From Citrobacter arsenatis (lineage in GTDB: Bacteria; Pseudomonadota; Gammaproteobacteria; Enterobacterales; Enterobacteriaceae), in NCBI RefSeq assembly GCF_004353845.1, contig NZ_CP037864.1, forward strand, positions 372,001 to 436,000: 64,000 nucleotides of DNA, written 5' to 3'. Under the pieces are notes generated by a model. It ran no database searches, was not told the DNA's origin, and saw only the letters and a program-made list of their open reading frames with translations. Both the position numbers and the translations under genes were made by a program. Shown here piece after piece: positions 37,522 to 45,498 of the stretch (positions within the stretch are counted from its first letter, which is position 1; every line of letters starts with the position of its first letter).

Positions 37522-40062
37522 ATGAAAAAAGGTTCGGGTTTCTATAATCTTGAAGGTATAGTTTCAGAGGAGAGTATCAATAAGTATTTATTCTCCGTAA
37601 GGGGCGAGAGTAAGTTAGGGTTGCTTGATGTTGAAACAATTGAAGGTCATGAAAATTTAAGTAAACCATATAGTTATAAAATCACATTCACATCAAAACT
37701 AAAAAGCATCCCTCCTGATTCACTTCTAAATATTGAAGGCTCGCTACAAATCAGAGCACCTAATCATAAATGGAATAAATATATTCAGGGTTCTGAGATG
37801 TGGCTATATGAACGGCAAATTGAAGGCGTCATTACGTCATTTTCGCTTATTAGCACATCAGCAGATGAATCACTGTACGAAATCAGGCTGGAGCACAAGC
37901 TGGCATTACTCTCACGACGCAAGCGATCGGCTATTTACCTGAACATAAATGTGCCGAAACTGGTCACGCAGATCCTCAAAGAACATGCTTTTGCCGATTA
38001 TGAAATCGACTTTGATAATCTTATTTGCATGTATCCCAACCGGGAAATGATTGTTCAGTGGGAGGAGTCAGATTTAGCGTTTATCAGCCGCATCCTGTCA
38101 GAAGTTGGGATCTGGTTCAGGATCGCAAATCATCATGCTGTTTCGCACATTATGGTGGTTATCTTCAGTGATTCACAATGCCAGTACATTTTTGATCAAA
38201 AGATTATGCACTCTTCCCACGCCGGGCTGACATCAAATGATTATTCGATCGATAACTTGGTATCAAAGCACAATGTTGTCTCGGCAGACGTTAGGGCGAA
38301 GAACTTTGATTACAGGCTGGCAAACTCGCTGATGCTAAATGCTGACGCCGATGTGTCTGCGGAAAGGGCTACGACATATGGCACAGAGTATCGCTATGCG
38401 GATATCCATCATCAGCCGGGATCGCAATTTGCCGAGGCGCAGCCAGGTGAATCCAGCTGGTTTTACGCCAAACTGCATCACGAAATTATTCTTAATAATC
38501 AGTCCATTTTAAACGGTGTGACCACCAGTCCGTCGATCGTGCCGGGGATGGTGCTGGAAATTGACGGTACCATTCCACATGCTTTCGCCTCTGGATTTGT
38601 GGTAACGGCAATGCGGGTGACGGGGAGGCGCGATGCAGCGCTCCAGTCCCGGCTTATCGGTATTCCCTATAGCCAGAACGTCTGTTTTCGACCTCAGCCG
38701 CTACCCCGGCCACGTATTGCGGGTACTGTTCCCGCTATCGTTTCATCATCAATAGACCATGACAAATATGCTCACATCGATGTGCAGGGGCGTTATTGGG
38801 TGAAGTTTGATTTTGACCTCGACCAGCACAGGCAAGGTTATGAAAGCATGCCCGTTCGTCTGGCGCGGGTTTATGCCGGTGATACTTATGGTCATCACTT
38901 TCCGCTCATCCAGGGCACAGAGGTCGCCATTGCATTTGAAGGCGGCGATCCGGAAAGACCTTTCATTGCGCATGCCTTGCATCATGCTCCAAAGCCTGAC
39001 CCCGTCACCAGCCGCAACAATACCCGCAACGTCATCCGCACTGCGGGTCTTAATAAGCTGCGGATGGAGGATCGGCGCGGGCAGGAACACGTCAAACTGA
39101 GTACCGAGTACGGTAAAACGCAGTTGAATATGGGCCATCTTGTTGATGCTGGTGGTAAACCGCGCGGCGAAGGCGCAGAACTGCGCACCGATGACCGGGC
39201 GGTCCTGAGGGCGGCAAAGGGGATATTACTCACGACCGAGGCGCAGCCAAAAGCCCAGGGTAAACAGCTTGATATGAGCGCGGTTGTTCAGCAGCTTCAG
39301 GACGCGCTTACGCTGGCCACGTCGCTTCAGCAGAGCGCGCTGACGGCGCAGGCGTTAAATGTCGAAATGGGGTCGCAGCAGCAGCTTAACACCGCGCTTG
39401 AACAGCTCACCCGCTCGGGGCTGGTGGCCTATGCCGATCACGGTATGGCCCTGCTTACGCCACAAACGATGGCAATATCAGCAGACAAAGATTTGTCGCT
39501 AAACGCCGCCAGCAACGGCAGTTTTAACGTCTTTAAAAAACTCTCAATGGCCGTTGGTCAGGGCCTGTCACTTTTCAGCAGAGCTATCGGAATCAAAATC
39601 ATCGCCGCAAAAGATGATATTTCCGTCCAGGCGCAGCGCGGCGAAATGGGCCTGCTTTCTGATAAGCATTTTCATATTCAGAGTATGAACGGCAACGTAA
39701 CCATCAGCGCCAGGAAGAATATCCAGCTTTTGTGCGGTGGTGGCGGTATCAGAATAAATGAAGACGGCTCTGTAAAAATATTCTCCCCCGCAAAAGTGCA
39801 GTTGAAAGGCACCACTCTTGACTGGAGCGGACCGGAGTCGGCGAAAGATAAAACCCCTGTCTTTCAGGAAGAGCAGTTTCATCGCCGTATTAAATTACAT
39901 GGCTCTGGCAACCCGGACGATGTTCTGAAAAAGACAAAATTCAGACTGACTAAGGCATCAGGCGAAACCATTGAAGGCGTCACAGACGATGAAGGAATGA
40001 CGCCGTTATTGGATATGACTGAAATGGACGAAATGAAAATGGAGATTTTGCCAAATGAGTAA
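37522..40062 (+). CDS. vgrG: Type VI secretion spike protein VgrG with C-terminal effector-carrying domain
   Basis: T6SS needle-tip protein (TssI), 846 residues from ATG 37522, which follows taaaggatgcgat. Order: gp27-like base domain (about 20-400), gp5-like OB domain (about 430-520, ARVYAGDTYGHHFPLIQGTE and VAIAFEGGDPERPFIAHA), GVSS helix region (NKLRMEDRRGQEHVKLSTEYG), DUF2345 beta-helix (about 570-780) and a C-terminal extension of about 70 residues (HRRIKLHGSGNPDDVL ...) that resembles the transthyretin-like tail other VgrGs use to carry Tle lipases. It overlaps the lipase gene by 8 bases. No T6SS core genes are in the window, so this is an orphan vgrG cluster. The 5' third is AT-rich relative to its 3' half. 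Confidence 0.94.
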   Translation: MKKGSGFYNLEGIVSEESINKYLFSVRGESKLGLLDVETIEGHENLSKPYSYKITFTSKLKSIPPDSLLNIEGSLQIRAPNHKWNKYIQGSEMWLYERQIEGVITSFSLISTSADESLYEIRLEHKLALLSRRKRSAIYLNINVPKLVTQILKEHAFADYEIDFDNLICMYPNREMIVQWEESDLAFISRILSEVGIWFRIANHHAVSHIMVVIFSDSQCQYIFDQKIMHSSHAGLTSNDYSIDNLVSKHNVVSADVRAKNFDYRLANSLMLNADADVSAERATTYGTEYRYADIHHQPGSQFAEAQPGESSWFYAKLHHEIILNNQSILNGVTTSPSIVPGMVLEIDGTIPHAFASGFVVTAMRVTGRRDAALQSRLIGIPYSQNVCFRPQPLPRPRIAGTVPAIVSSSIDHDKYAHIDVQGRYWVKFDFDLDQHRQGYESMPVRLARVYAGDTYGHHFPLIQGTEVAIAFEGGDPERPFIAHALHHAPKPDPVTSRNNTRNVIRTAGLNKLRMEDRRGQEHVKLSTEYGKTQLNMGHLVDAGGKPRGEGAELRTDDRAVLRAAKGILLTTEAQPKAQGKQLDMSAVVQQLQDALTLATSLQQSALTAQALNVEMGSQQQLNTALEQLTRSGLVAYADHGMALLTPQTMAISADKDLSLNAASNGSFNVFKKLSMAVGQGLSLFSRAIGIKIIAAKDDISVQAQRGEMGLLSDKHFHIQSMNGNVTISARKNIQLLCGGGGIRINEDGSVKIFSPAKVQLKGTTLDWSGPESAKDKTPVFQEEQFHRRIKLHGSGNPDDVLKKTKFRLTKASGETIEGVTDDEGMTPLLDMTEMDEMKMEILPNE

Positions 40063-42151
40063 CAGTCCCTTTAATCCGCGGGTGGTGGCGACCGGTGTAC
40101 AGGGTGTGCCTAAATCAACGGGCGGAAAAATGGCGGTCTGCGACGTGCCCGTTAAGTATTCCATGCCCTGCATTGTGATCCTTGTGCACGGCGTCAACGA
40201 TGTGGGCGAGGCCTATCAGAATCAGGAGCAGGGTATTATCGCTGGCCTGAATGAACGTATGGGCCGCACGGATATGTATCCGCATGAATGGCAGAAGTAC
40301 AAAATGGATACGGGCGATGGTGAGCAGCAGAATGTAAAAATGCCCGGACGCAGCCCGGTAATTCCATTTTATTGGGGGTATAAACCCGTCGATCATGCGA
40401 CGTATACAGAAGACCAGCGGCGTTATCGCGAAGAACGGGCAAAATCAGGAGACGCCGCAAAACTGCCTTACAACGCCTATCAGGAGGATGACCACGCAAA
40501 GCTGGAAAAGCTGGGGCATATTCCCCAAACCACGTTGAAATATCAGAATGATAATTTCGGCAACGTGCTGGACGATGTGTACGCCAAAGGCGGTGGTACC
40601 TTTGCCAATGCGACAACTACTATTCCGGATATGTTAGGCCCGGGCTCCGGCGGCCTGGCGAACGGTGCGGCAGGATTTGCATCACTGTATATGAATGCCG
40701 GGGATTTTACGCACCCTATTTATGACAATCCGCACCGTATTTATCAGTTTTTTGCCGCGCAGCGGCTGGCTGATTTAATCCTGATGATTCGAAGAGAACC
40801 AGCAACAAAATTCGATCCCATTAATATCATTGCGCACTCCCAGGGAACGATTATTACCATGCTGGCCAATATGCTGGTGATGCAGGCTAATGAGAAACCC
40901 GCTGACTGCGTGATTCTCAACCATTCTCCCTACGCACTGGAAAAAACGGCTGCTGAAGGTATGACGCCCGGACATCATCAAACGGATCGCGCCCGGCAGC
41001 AGACGTTCCGCAATTTCTGCCAGTTGATGGCGACCAATGCCAGATATGGCAAGGGGGAATATCACACGCAGGCCGAGATCGATGAATTAGAAGGCGCGTT
41101 GTGCCTGAGTAAAACCAATTCACAGTGGCGCAAGAATAAACTTTATACCCGTAATAACTTTGGCAAGGTATATAACTATTTTTGCCCCAATGACAGTGTG
41201 GTTTCATTACTTAACGTCCAGGGATTGGGCTGGCGGGGAGTCCCCCATAATATTGCCAGCGGCATAGACAATCTGCGCCAGCGGGTTTTCTGTGAAAATG
41301 GTCCGGAAATAGGCGGCAGCCCGCTGAGCGTCCCTTTTGAAATGCCGGCGTTACAAAAGGATTGTTTTGATCAGGATACGGGCGCGACCAGACAATATAC
41401 GTTTGCGGATGTTGTTGTGAATGGTGAGCAGCTCCCCGTTACCTTCAGACACCAGTTACAAGGCGTGGGAAGTCAGTATAAATATTCGATAGCGCCAGAT
41501 TCACCCGATCAGGACATCTCATTTTCTGCAAAAGCCACGGTTATTGCGCGTACTGAGACAGATTTCAAAAATCTCAGCGGCGCAGGTTTCGATTATTTAC
41601 AGCCGGGCCAGGCATTAACGCCTACTGAACTTGCGATGTTCGCCAAAAAATATGGCAAGCCTTATACCAAAGGCGTTGTTCTGGGCGGGGGATACAATAA
41701 GGCCGTTAAGTTGATTTATGAAAAAACGCCGGATGAGCTGCAAAAAGAATGGATGCAATCAGAGCAGGTTGGTTACAGCCAGCATTCCTCTATTGTGATG
41801 TCGAAAGATGCCCCCGCGAAAGCGATGGCCTTCGATCTGGCGGTGGGAATATGCAGGGCATTTGATCACCGCTGCGGAGAATTCTGGACCGAGCTACTCC
41901 TGCGCGGAGACTGGCGTATGAAGCGTAATGGTTTCCAGAAAGCAGTTGATTATTATAGTACTGGAAAGTTGAACAAAGACCAGACGAAAGATTTCATGAA
42001 CAGGCCGGATGATATTTTACCGAAAGGGAAGTTTGGCGTGGTTAATGAATATTGTCATTCAACAATGGTTAAACCTGCCAGAAATAATGAAATATACAAT
42101 ACCGAGACTCCCAATCTGCAATGGGATATGCCCAAACCGCTTAACGTTTAA
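40055..42151 (+). CDS. T6SS lipase effector, Tle3-like (alpha/beta hydrolase)
   Basis: Probable antibacterial phospholipase delivered by the preceding VgrG. 698 residues: an alpha/beta-hydrolase core with oxyanion segment VILVHGVNDVGE (about 41-52) and nucleophile motif IIAHSQGTIIT (S262), then a long C-terminal region that fits the Tle3/DUF3274 architecture. The elbow reads AHSQG, so the first Gly of GxSxG is Ala. There is no signal peptide, as expected for a T6SS cargo. Immediately followed by two lipoproteins of the Tli3 type, which fits a toxin-immunity pair. Family assignment is from layout and motifs; enzymatic activity is inferred. Confidence 0.8.
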   Translation: MSNSPFNPRVVATGVQGVPKSTGGKMAVCDVPVKYSMPCIVILVHGVNDVGEAYQNQEQGIIAGLNERMGRTDMYPHEWQKYKMDTGDGEQQNVKMPGRSPVIPFYWGYKPVDHATYTEDQRRYREERAKSGDAAKLPYNAYQEDDHAKLEKLGHIPQTTLKYQNDNFGNVLDDVYAKGGGTFANATTTIPDMLGPGSGGLANGAAGFASLYMNAGDFTHPIYDNPHRIYQFFAAQRLADLILMIRREPATKFDPINIIAHSQGTIITMLANMLVMQANEKPADCVILNHSPYALEKTAAEGMTPGHHQTDRARQQTFRNFCQLMATNARYGKGEYHTQAEIDELEGALCLSKTNSQWRKNKLYTRNNFGKVYNYFCPNDSVVSLLNVQGLGWRGVPHNIASGIDNLRQRVFCENGPEIGGSPLSVPFEMPALQKDCFDQDTGATRQYTFADVVVNGEQLPVTFRHQLQGVGSQYKYSIAPDSPDQDISFSAKATVIARTETDFKNLSGAGFDYLQPGQALTPTELAMFAKKYGKPYTKGVVLGGGYNKAVKLIYEKTPDELQKEWMQSEQVGYSQHSSIVMSKDAPAKAMAFDLAVGICRAFDHRCGEFWTELLLRGDWRMKRNGFQKAVDYYSTGKLNKDQTKDFMNRPDDILPKGKFGVVNEYCHSTMVKPARNNEIYNTETPNLQWDMPKPLNV

Positions 42152-42160
42152 GGATGAGTT

Positions 42161-42940
42161 ATGATAATGGGAAATGTGGTAAGAGTAATTGTCGCAGCAA
42201 TTTCACTATGTGCTATCGCTGCCTGTACAAAAAAAACACCCTCACAGGTTATTTATCGTTATGATGATAATCGTTATCTGGAGTTAAAAGGCTATAATTG
42301 TGAGGGAGCGCTTTGGTATCATGATACCAGGCGGAATATACATAAAGAATTAGTAAATGGCATTTATTCAACGTATCAGATATTTTCCGGAGTATATATT
42401 CACCCATCAGATAAGTATATTCTTATACCGCGATGGGAACCTGGGGCATATAAAATATCTAAAGATTACGGACAAACGTGGCAGGTCGCAACATATATGG
42501 CTTCCTTCCCGGCGCTGGAGAAAAACTCAGATGGTATTATGCGTGACAGCCCTGAAGGAAAAGAAATAAAAAGGGTGGTGGTGGTTGATAATCAGGCATT
42601 TATTTCCACTGCACAAGGACATTTGTATATGAGCTCATACCCTTTTGACGACCCGCGCTTAGCGCCGGGTGGACCGGGTATAGATTATCAATACTTTGAT
42701 GACACCTATTATCTCTACAGGCCAGGCAAGCATAAATCCGGTGGCGAGTATGTGAACGGCCATACCAGTCCTGAGTTTCCAGGTGCTGCGTGGGGAACGG
42801 TGGTGTTTATGAAAGCATCTTTAGCCCATTTAACGGAAGGTTATAAGGCCAACTATCAAAACCTGCCGGACAAAGAGCCGGAGGTGGTGGGCTATAAGGG
42901 CTGGACCCGGATGTACTGCAATATGGATGCAGGGAAATAA
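42161..42940 (+). CDS. Tli3-like immunity lipoprotein, copy 1
   Basis: 259-residue lipoprotein: N-terminal signal VVRVIVAAISLCAIAAC with lipobox IAAC, so anchored in the periplasm where a lipase effector would act. The mature part has the repeated-look beta motif GAYKISKDYGQTWQVA. It starts 9 bases after the lipase stop. The next gene is its close paralogue. By position it should neutralise the Tle3-like effector; this is inference supported by the known Tle3-Tli3 arrangement. Confidence 0.78.
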   Translation: MIMGNVVRVIVAAISLCAIAACTKKTPSQVIYRYDDNRYLELKGYNCEGALWYHDTRRNIHKELVNGIYSTYQIFSGVYIHPSDKYILIPRWEPGAYKISKDYGQTWQVATYMASFPALEKNSDGIMRDSPEGKEIKRVVVVDNQAFISTAQGHLYMSSYPFDDPRLAPGGPGIDYQYFDDTYYLYRPGKHKSGGEYVNGHTSPEFPGAAWGTVVFMKASLAHLTEGYKANYQNLPDKEPEVVGYKGWTRMYCNMDAGK

Positions 42941-42989
42941 TCTGCAATGGGATATGCCTAAGCCGCTTAACGTTTAAGGATAAATTATG
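42939..42989 (+). repeat. Duplicated 3' end of the lipase gene
   Basis: This segment repeats 42113-42163 with only a few changes. In the lipase frame both copies encode NLQWDMPKPLNV plus a TAA stop and carry the same aaggat ribosome-binding region before the next lipoprotein gene. It is a remnant left when the immunity gene was duplicated together with the toxin tail. Confidence 0.93.
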
Positions 42990-43760
42990 AAACTGGGAAA
43001 TACGGTAGGAATAATAATCGGCGCAGTTTTACTATGCGCTATCACTGCCTGTACAAAAAAAATACCATCACAGGTAATTTACCGGTTTGATGATAATCGC
43101 TACCTGGAGTTGATCGGTTATGATTGTGAAGGATATGTTGTTTACCATGACATAAAAAGAAAGATCCACAAATCAATTTATGGCAATCCAATCTATAGGG
43201 TTTTCTCGGGTGAGTTTATCCATCCCTCAGAACAGTACATACTTGTGCCTGAGTGGGAGCCAGGGGCATATAAAATATCTAAAGATTACGGACAAACATG
43301 GCAGGTCGCAAAATATATGGCCTCTTTCCCGGCGCTGGAGAGAAACTCAGATGGTATTATGCGCGACTATCCTGAAGGAAAAGAAATAAAAAGAGTAGTG
43401 GTGGTCAATAACCAGGCGTTTATTTCCACAGCGCAGGACCATTTGTATATGAGTTCATATCCTTTTGAAGACCCGCGTCTGGCGCCGGGTGGTCCGGGTA
43501 TAGATTATCAATACTTTGATGACACCTATTATCTCTACAGACCTGGCAAGCATAAATCCGGTGGCGAGTATGTGAACGGCCATATAAGACCTGAATCTCC
43601 AGGTGATGCCTGGGGAACGGTAGTGTTTATGAAAGCATCTTTAGCCAATTTAACGGAAGGTTATAAGGCTAACTATCAAAACCTGCCGGACAAAGAACCG
43701 GAGGTGGTGGGCTATAAGGGCTGGACCCGGATGTACTGCGATATGGATGCAGGGAGATAA
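42987..43760 (+). CDS. Tli3-like immunity lipoprotein, copy 2
   Basis: 257-residue paralogue of the preceding lipoprotein with lipobox ITAC (AVLLCAITACTKK). From about residue 85 to the end the two are almost identical (GPGIDYQYFDDTYYLYRPGK and YKGWTRMYC are shared), but residues 27-80 diverge clearly, including KSIYGNPIYRVFSGEFIHPS against KELVNGIYSTYQIFSGVYIHPS. This pattern suggests selection for different partner recognition, or recombination. The ribosome-binding site belongs to the duplicated lipase tail. Confidence 0.78.
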   Translation: MKLGNTVGIIIGAVLLCAITACTKKIPSQVIYRFDDNRYLELIGYDCEGYVVYHDIKRKIHKSIYGNPIYRVFSGEFIHPSEQYILVPEWEPGAYKISKDYGQTWQVAKYMASFPALERNSDGIMRDYPEGKEIKRVVVVNNQAFISTAQDHLYMSSYPFEDPRLAPGGPGIDYQYFDDTYYLYRPGKHKSGGEYVNGHIRPESPGDAWGTVVFMKASLANLTEGYKANYQNLPDKEPEVVGYKGWTRMYCDMDAGR

Positions 43761-43761
43761 T

Positions 43762-44022
43762 ATGAAAGGTGTAATCAGGCTAAACGATCCGCTGGAAAAT
43801 GGCGGATATGTTAATAAAGCTTCTGGTAGCAAGTTTATGGGAATTCCTGTCGCTTTACAGGGGGATACTGTCGTTTGTATACCGCACAAAGGAATCTTTC
43901 CCATACTTGATTTTGAGCCTGACTGGACAATGGATGGCAAAGGCGTTGTTGTGGATGGTTGTAGGGCCGCATGTGGTTGCGCAATTAAAACCACTCTGCC
44001 AACGGCGGGGACAAGCAAATGA
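43762..44022 (+). CDS. PAAR-like spike-tip protein
   Basis: 86-residue protein with the PAAR layout: an N-terminal RLNDPLENGGYV, central GIPVALQGDTVVCIPHKG and C-terminal VVVDGCRAACGCAIKTTLP, with cysteines/histidine that could bind the zinc at the cone tip. It would cap the VgrG spike. I use ATG 43762; the in-frame start at 43747 overlaps the previous gene. It overlaps the next gene by 4 bases. Confidence 0.82.
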   Translation: MKGVIRLNDPLENGGYVNKASGSKFMGIPVALQGDTVVCIPHKGIFPILDFEPDWTMDGKGVVVDGCRAACGCAIKTTLPTAGTSK

Positions 44023-45425
44023 GGAAATGGAAGATACCAAACAAAAATCCCTATCAGGAACCAGAAAAATTCCCGCTTAATATTATGCTGATCATTAGCT
44101 GTGCTATATTTCTGTTTTTTATAACGTACAATATATTCAGCTGGTTGCAGGACAAGAAAGTTCCTGATGATCTGATATGGAATGCAATAGGTATCCCGTC
44201 GCTAATAGTGTTAGCAATCTGGTGTGTGGTGGTAATCACTTACGGTGTTATATCTTTTCCATGTTACTATGCGGGTTATCTTGAGCAGTATGGTATGAAC
44301 CAGTGGAAAAACTGGGCAATACGGGCATTGCCTCTTTTAGACTATTCATCCATTCTCCCGGTGCCTGAACTGGCATTAAAAATTCAGAAACTAGAGGGTG
44401 AAGCGCCAGCAGGTTCTGCAACGCCGCTACGCATTGATATTGAAGTTGACTCAATGGATGACACCAGAGTTGATAAAGTACTAAGGCAGTTGATAGAGCC
44501 CCTCAAATGTTCTCTTGTCAGGGATTATCGGCCTTTTACTACCTGGCTGTACGTTAAGGGGGCGGATGACACTATCGGCAATAGTTTCAAGGAGGTGCTG
44601 GCAAGTCTGAGCATCCCCAACGATAAGGTCGGAAAAATTAATATTCTTCATAAATGTCCTGATTATTTTTTAATAAATGACTGGGTTGATTTAAACATCT
44701 CTGAAAATAACCTGGTTATTACCGTTGAATTGCATGATGAAAATAATTCTGATTTTTTTGAAAGTGCTAATGCCTTTATTTTTACCAATACACAACTGCT
44801 TAAAGATAAAGACACACCTTTATATTTATTACGCATGATGGACAGTACCCCTTACTATCTTGATGAAATCGTAAGTACATATCTTTCTGCACAGCAAGTT
44901 GATGTCAGTAAAATTAAAAAACTATGGTTCAACTCACTGGATAAGCAGTCAAAGTTCGTATTATTTAGTGGGATAGAAAACGCAAAAACGAGCATTTTGG
45001 CCGATAGTCGATATGAACTGGAGGCCGTCACTGGGCAAAGCACAGAGGTTCAGCGCTGGGTTGTATTAGCGATGGCTGCGGATGCTGCAAAATATGGTCA
45101 AGGCCATCAGTTATTCGCCAGTACATCCGCAGATACTATTCAATCCGGCATAATAGCTGCTAAATATCCAGGATCTTATCCGGCACTTGATAAGCTGGAT
45201 TTCCATGATTATTGGAGAGTCATAAAATTGTGCGCAATTATTTTATGGTGTATGGGATTTGTAAGTCTCGTACCACTGGAACTGTTCCAAAGTCACCCAT
45301 GGTATACGTTTACACCTTTGGTTATTGGTATTCCGGTTATTTACACGGCGGTTATGATTTTTTCTTTTATGCTGAGTCATAATATAGAGGAGGAAATGAA
45401 TATTTATTACTCTCAGTTTTTATGA
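44019..45425 (+). CDS. Membrane protein of the vgrG cluster, possible Tla3-like lipase adaptor
   Basis: 468-residue protein not recognised with certainty. Two membrane helices lie near the N-terminus (about 22-42 and 57-79) and two near the C-terminus (about 408-428 and 435-456). The middle 320 residues form a soluble domain with alternating beta/alpha character, which helix count suggests faces the side opposite the short inter-helix loops. Tle3 clusters often encode an adaptor (Tla3, formerly DUF2875) that loads the lipase on VgrG; the position and topology fit, but I cannot confirm the domain. Translationally coupled to the PAAR gene (ATGA). AT-rich like the immunity genes. Confidence 0.6.
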   Translation: MRKWKIPNKNPYQEPEKFPLNIMLIISCAIFLFFITYNIFSWLQDKKVPDDLIWNAIGIPSLIVLAIWCVVVITYGVISFPCYYAGYLEQYGMNQWKNWAIRALPLLDYSSILPVPELALKIQKLEGEAPAGSATPLRIDIEVDSMDDTRVDKVLRQLIEPLKCSLVRDYRPFTTWLYVKGADDTIGNSFKEVLASLSIPNDKVGKINILHKCPDYFLINDWVDLNISENNLVITVELHDENNSDFFESANAFIFTNTQLLKDKDTPLYLLRMMDSTPYYLDEIVSTYLSAQQVDVSKIKKLWFNSLDKQSKFVLFSGIENAKTSILADSRYELEAVTGQSTEVQRWVVLAMAADAAKYGQGHQLFASTSADTIQSGIIAAKYPGSYPALDKLDFHDYWRVIKLCAIILWCMGFVSLVPLELFQSHPWYTFTPLVIGIPVIYTAVMIFSFMLSHNIEEEMNIYYSQFL

Positions 45426-45426
45426 G

Positions 45427-45452
45427 GTAAGCGCCCTGACGGGCGCTCTTGC
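45427..45452 (+). terminator. Terminator at the end of the vgrG cluster
   Basis: agcgccc-tga-cgggcgct (45429-45447 area) followed by cttgcttctttg; a compact GC hairpin directly after the last gene of the cluster. Confidence 0.7.
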
Positions 45453-45498
45453 TTCTTTGACTCTCTTTGTGACAGGAGAGCATTAGTCGGTTCAGGAT

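Noticed and set aside
37522..45425. A complete T6SS
   Set aside because: No tssA-M, hcp or clpV genes are present; only spike, cargo, immunity and accessory genes, so the apparatus must be elsewhere if it exists.
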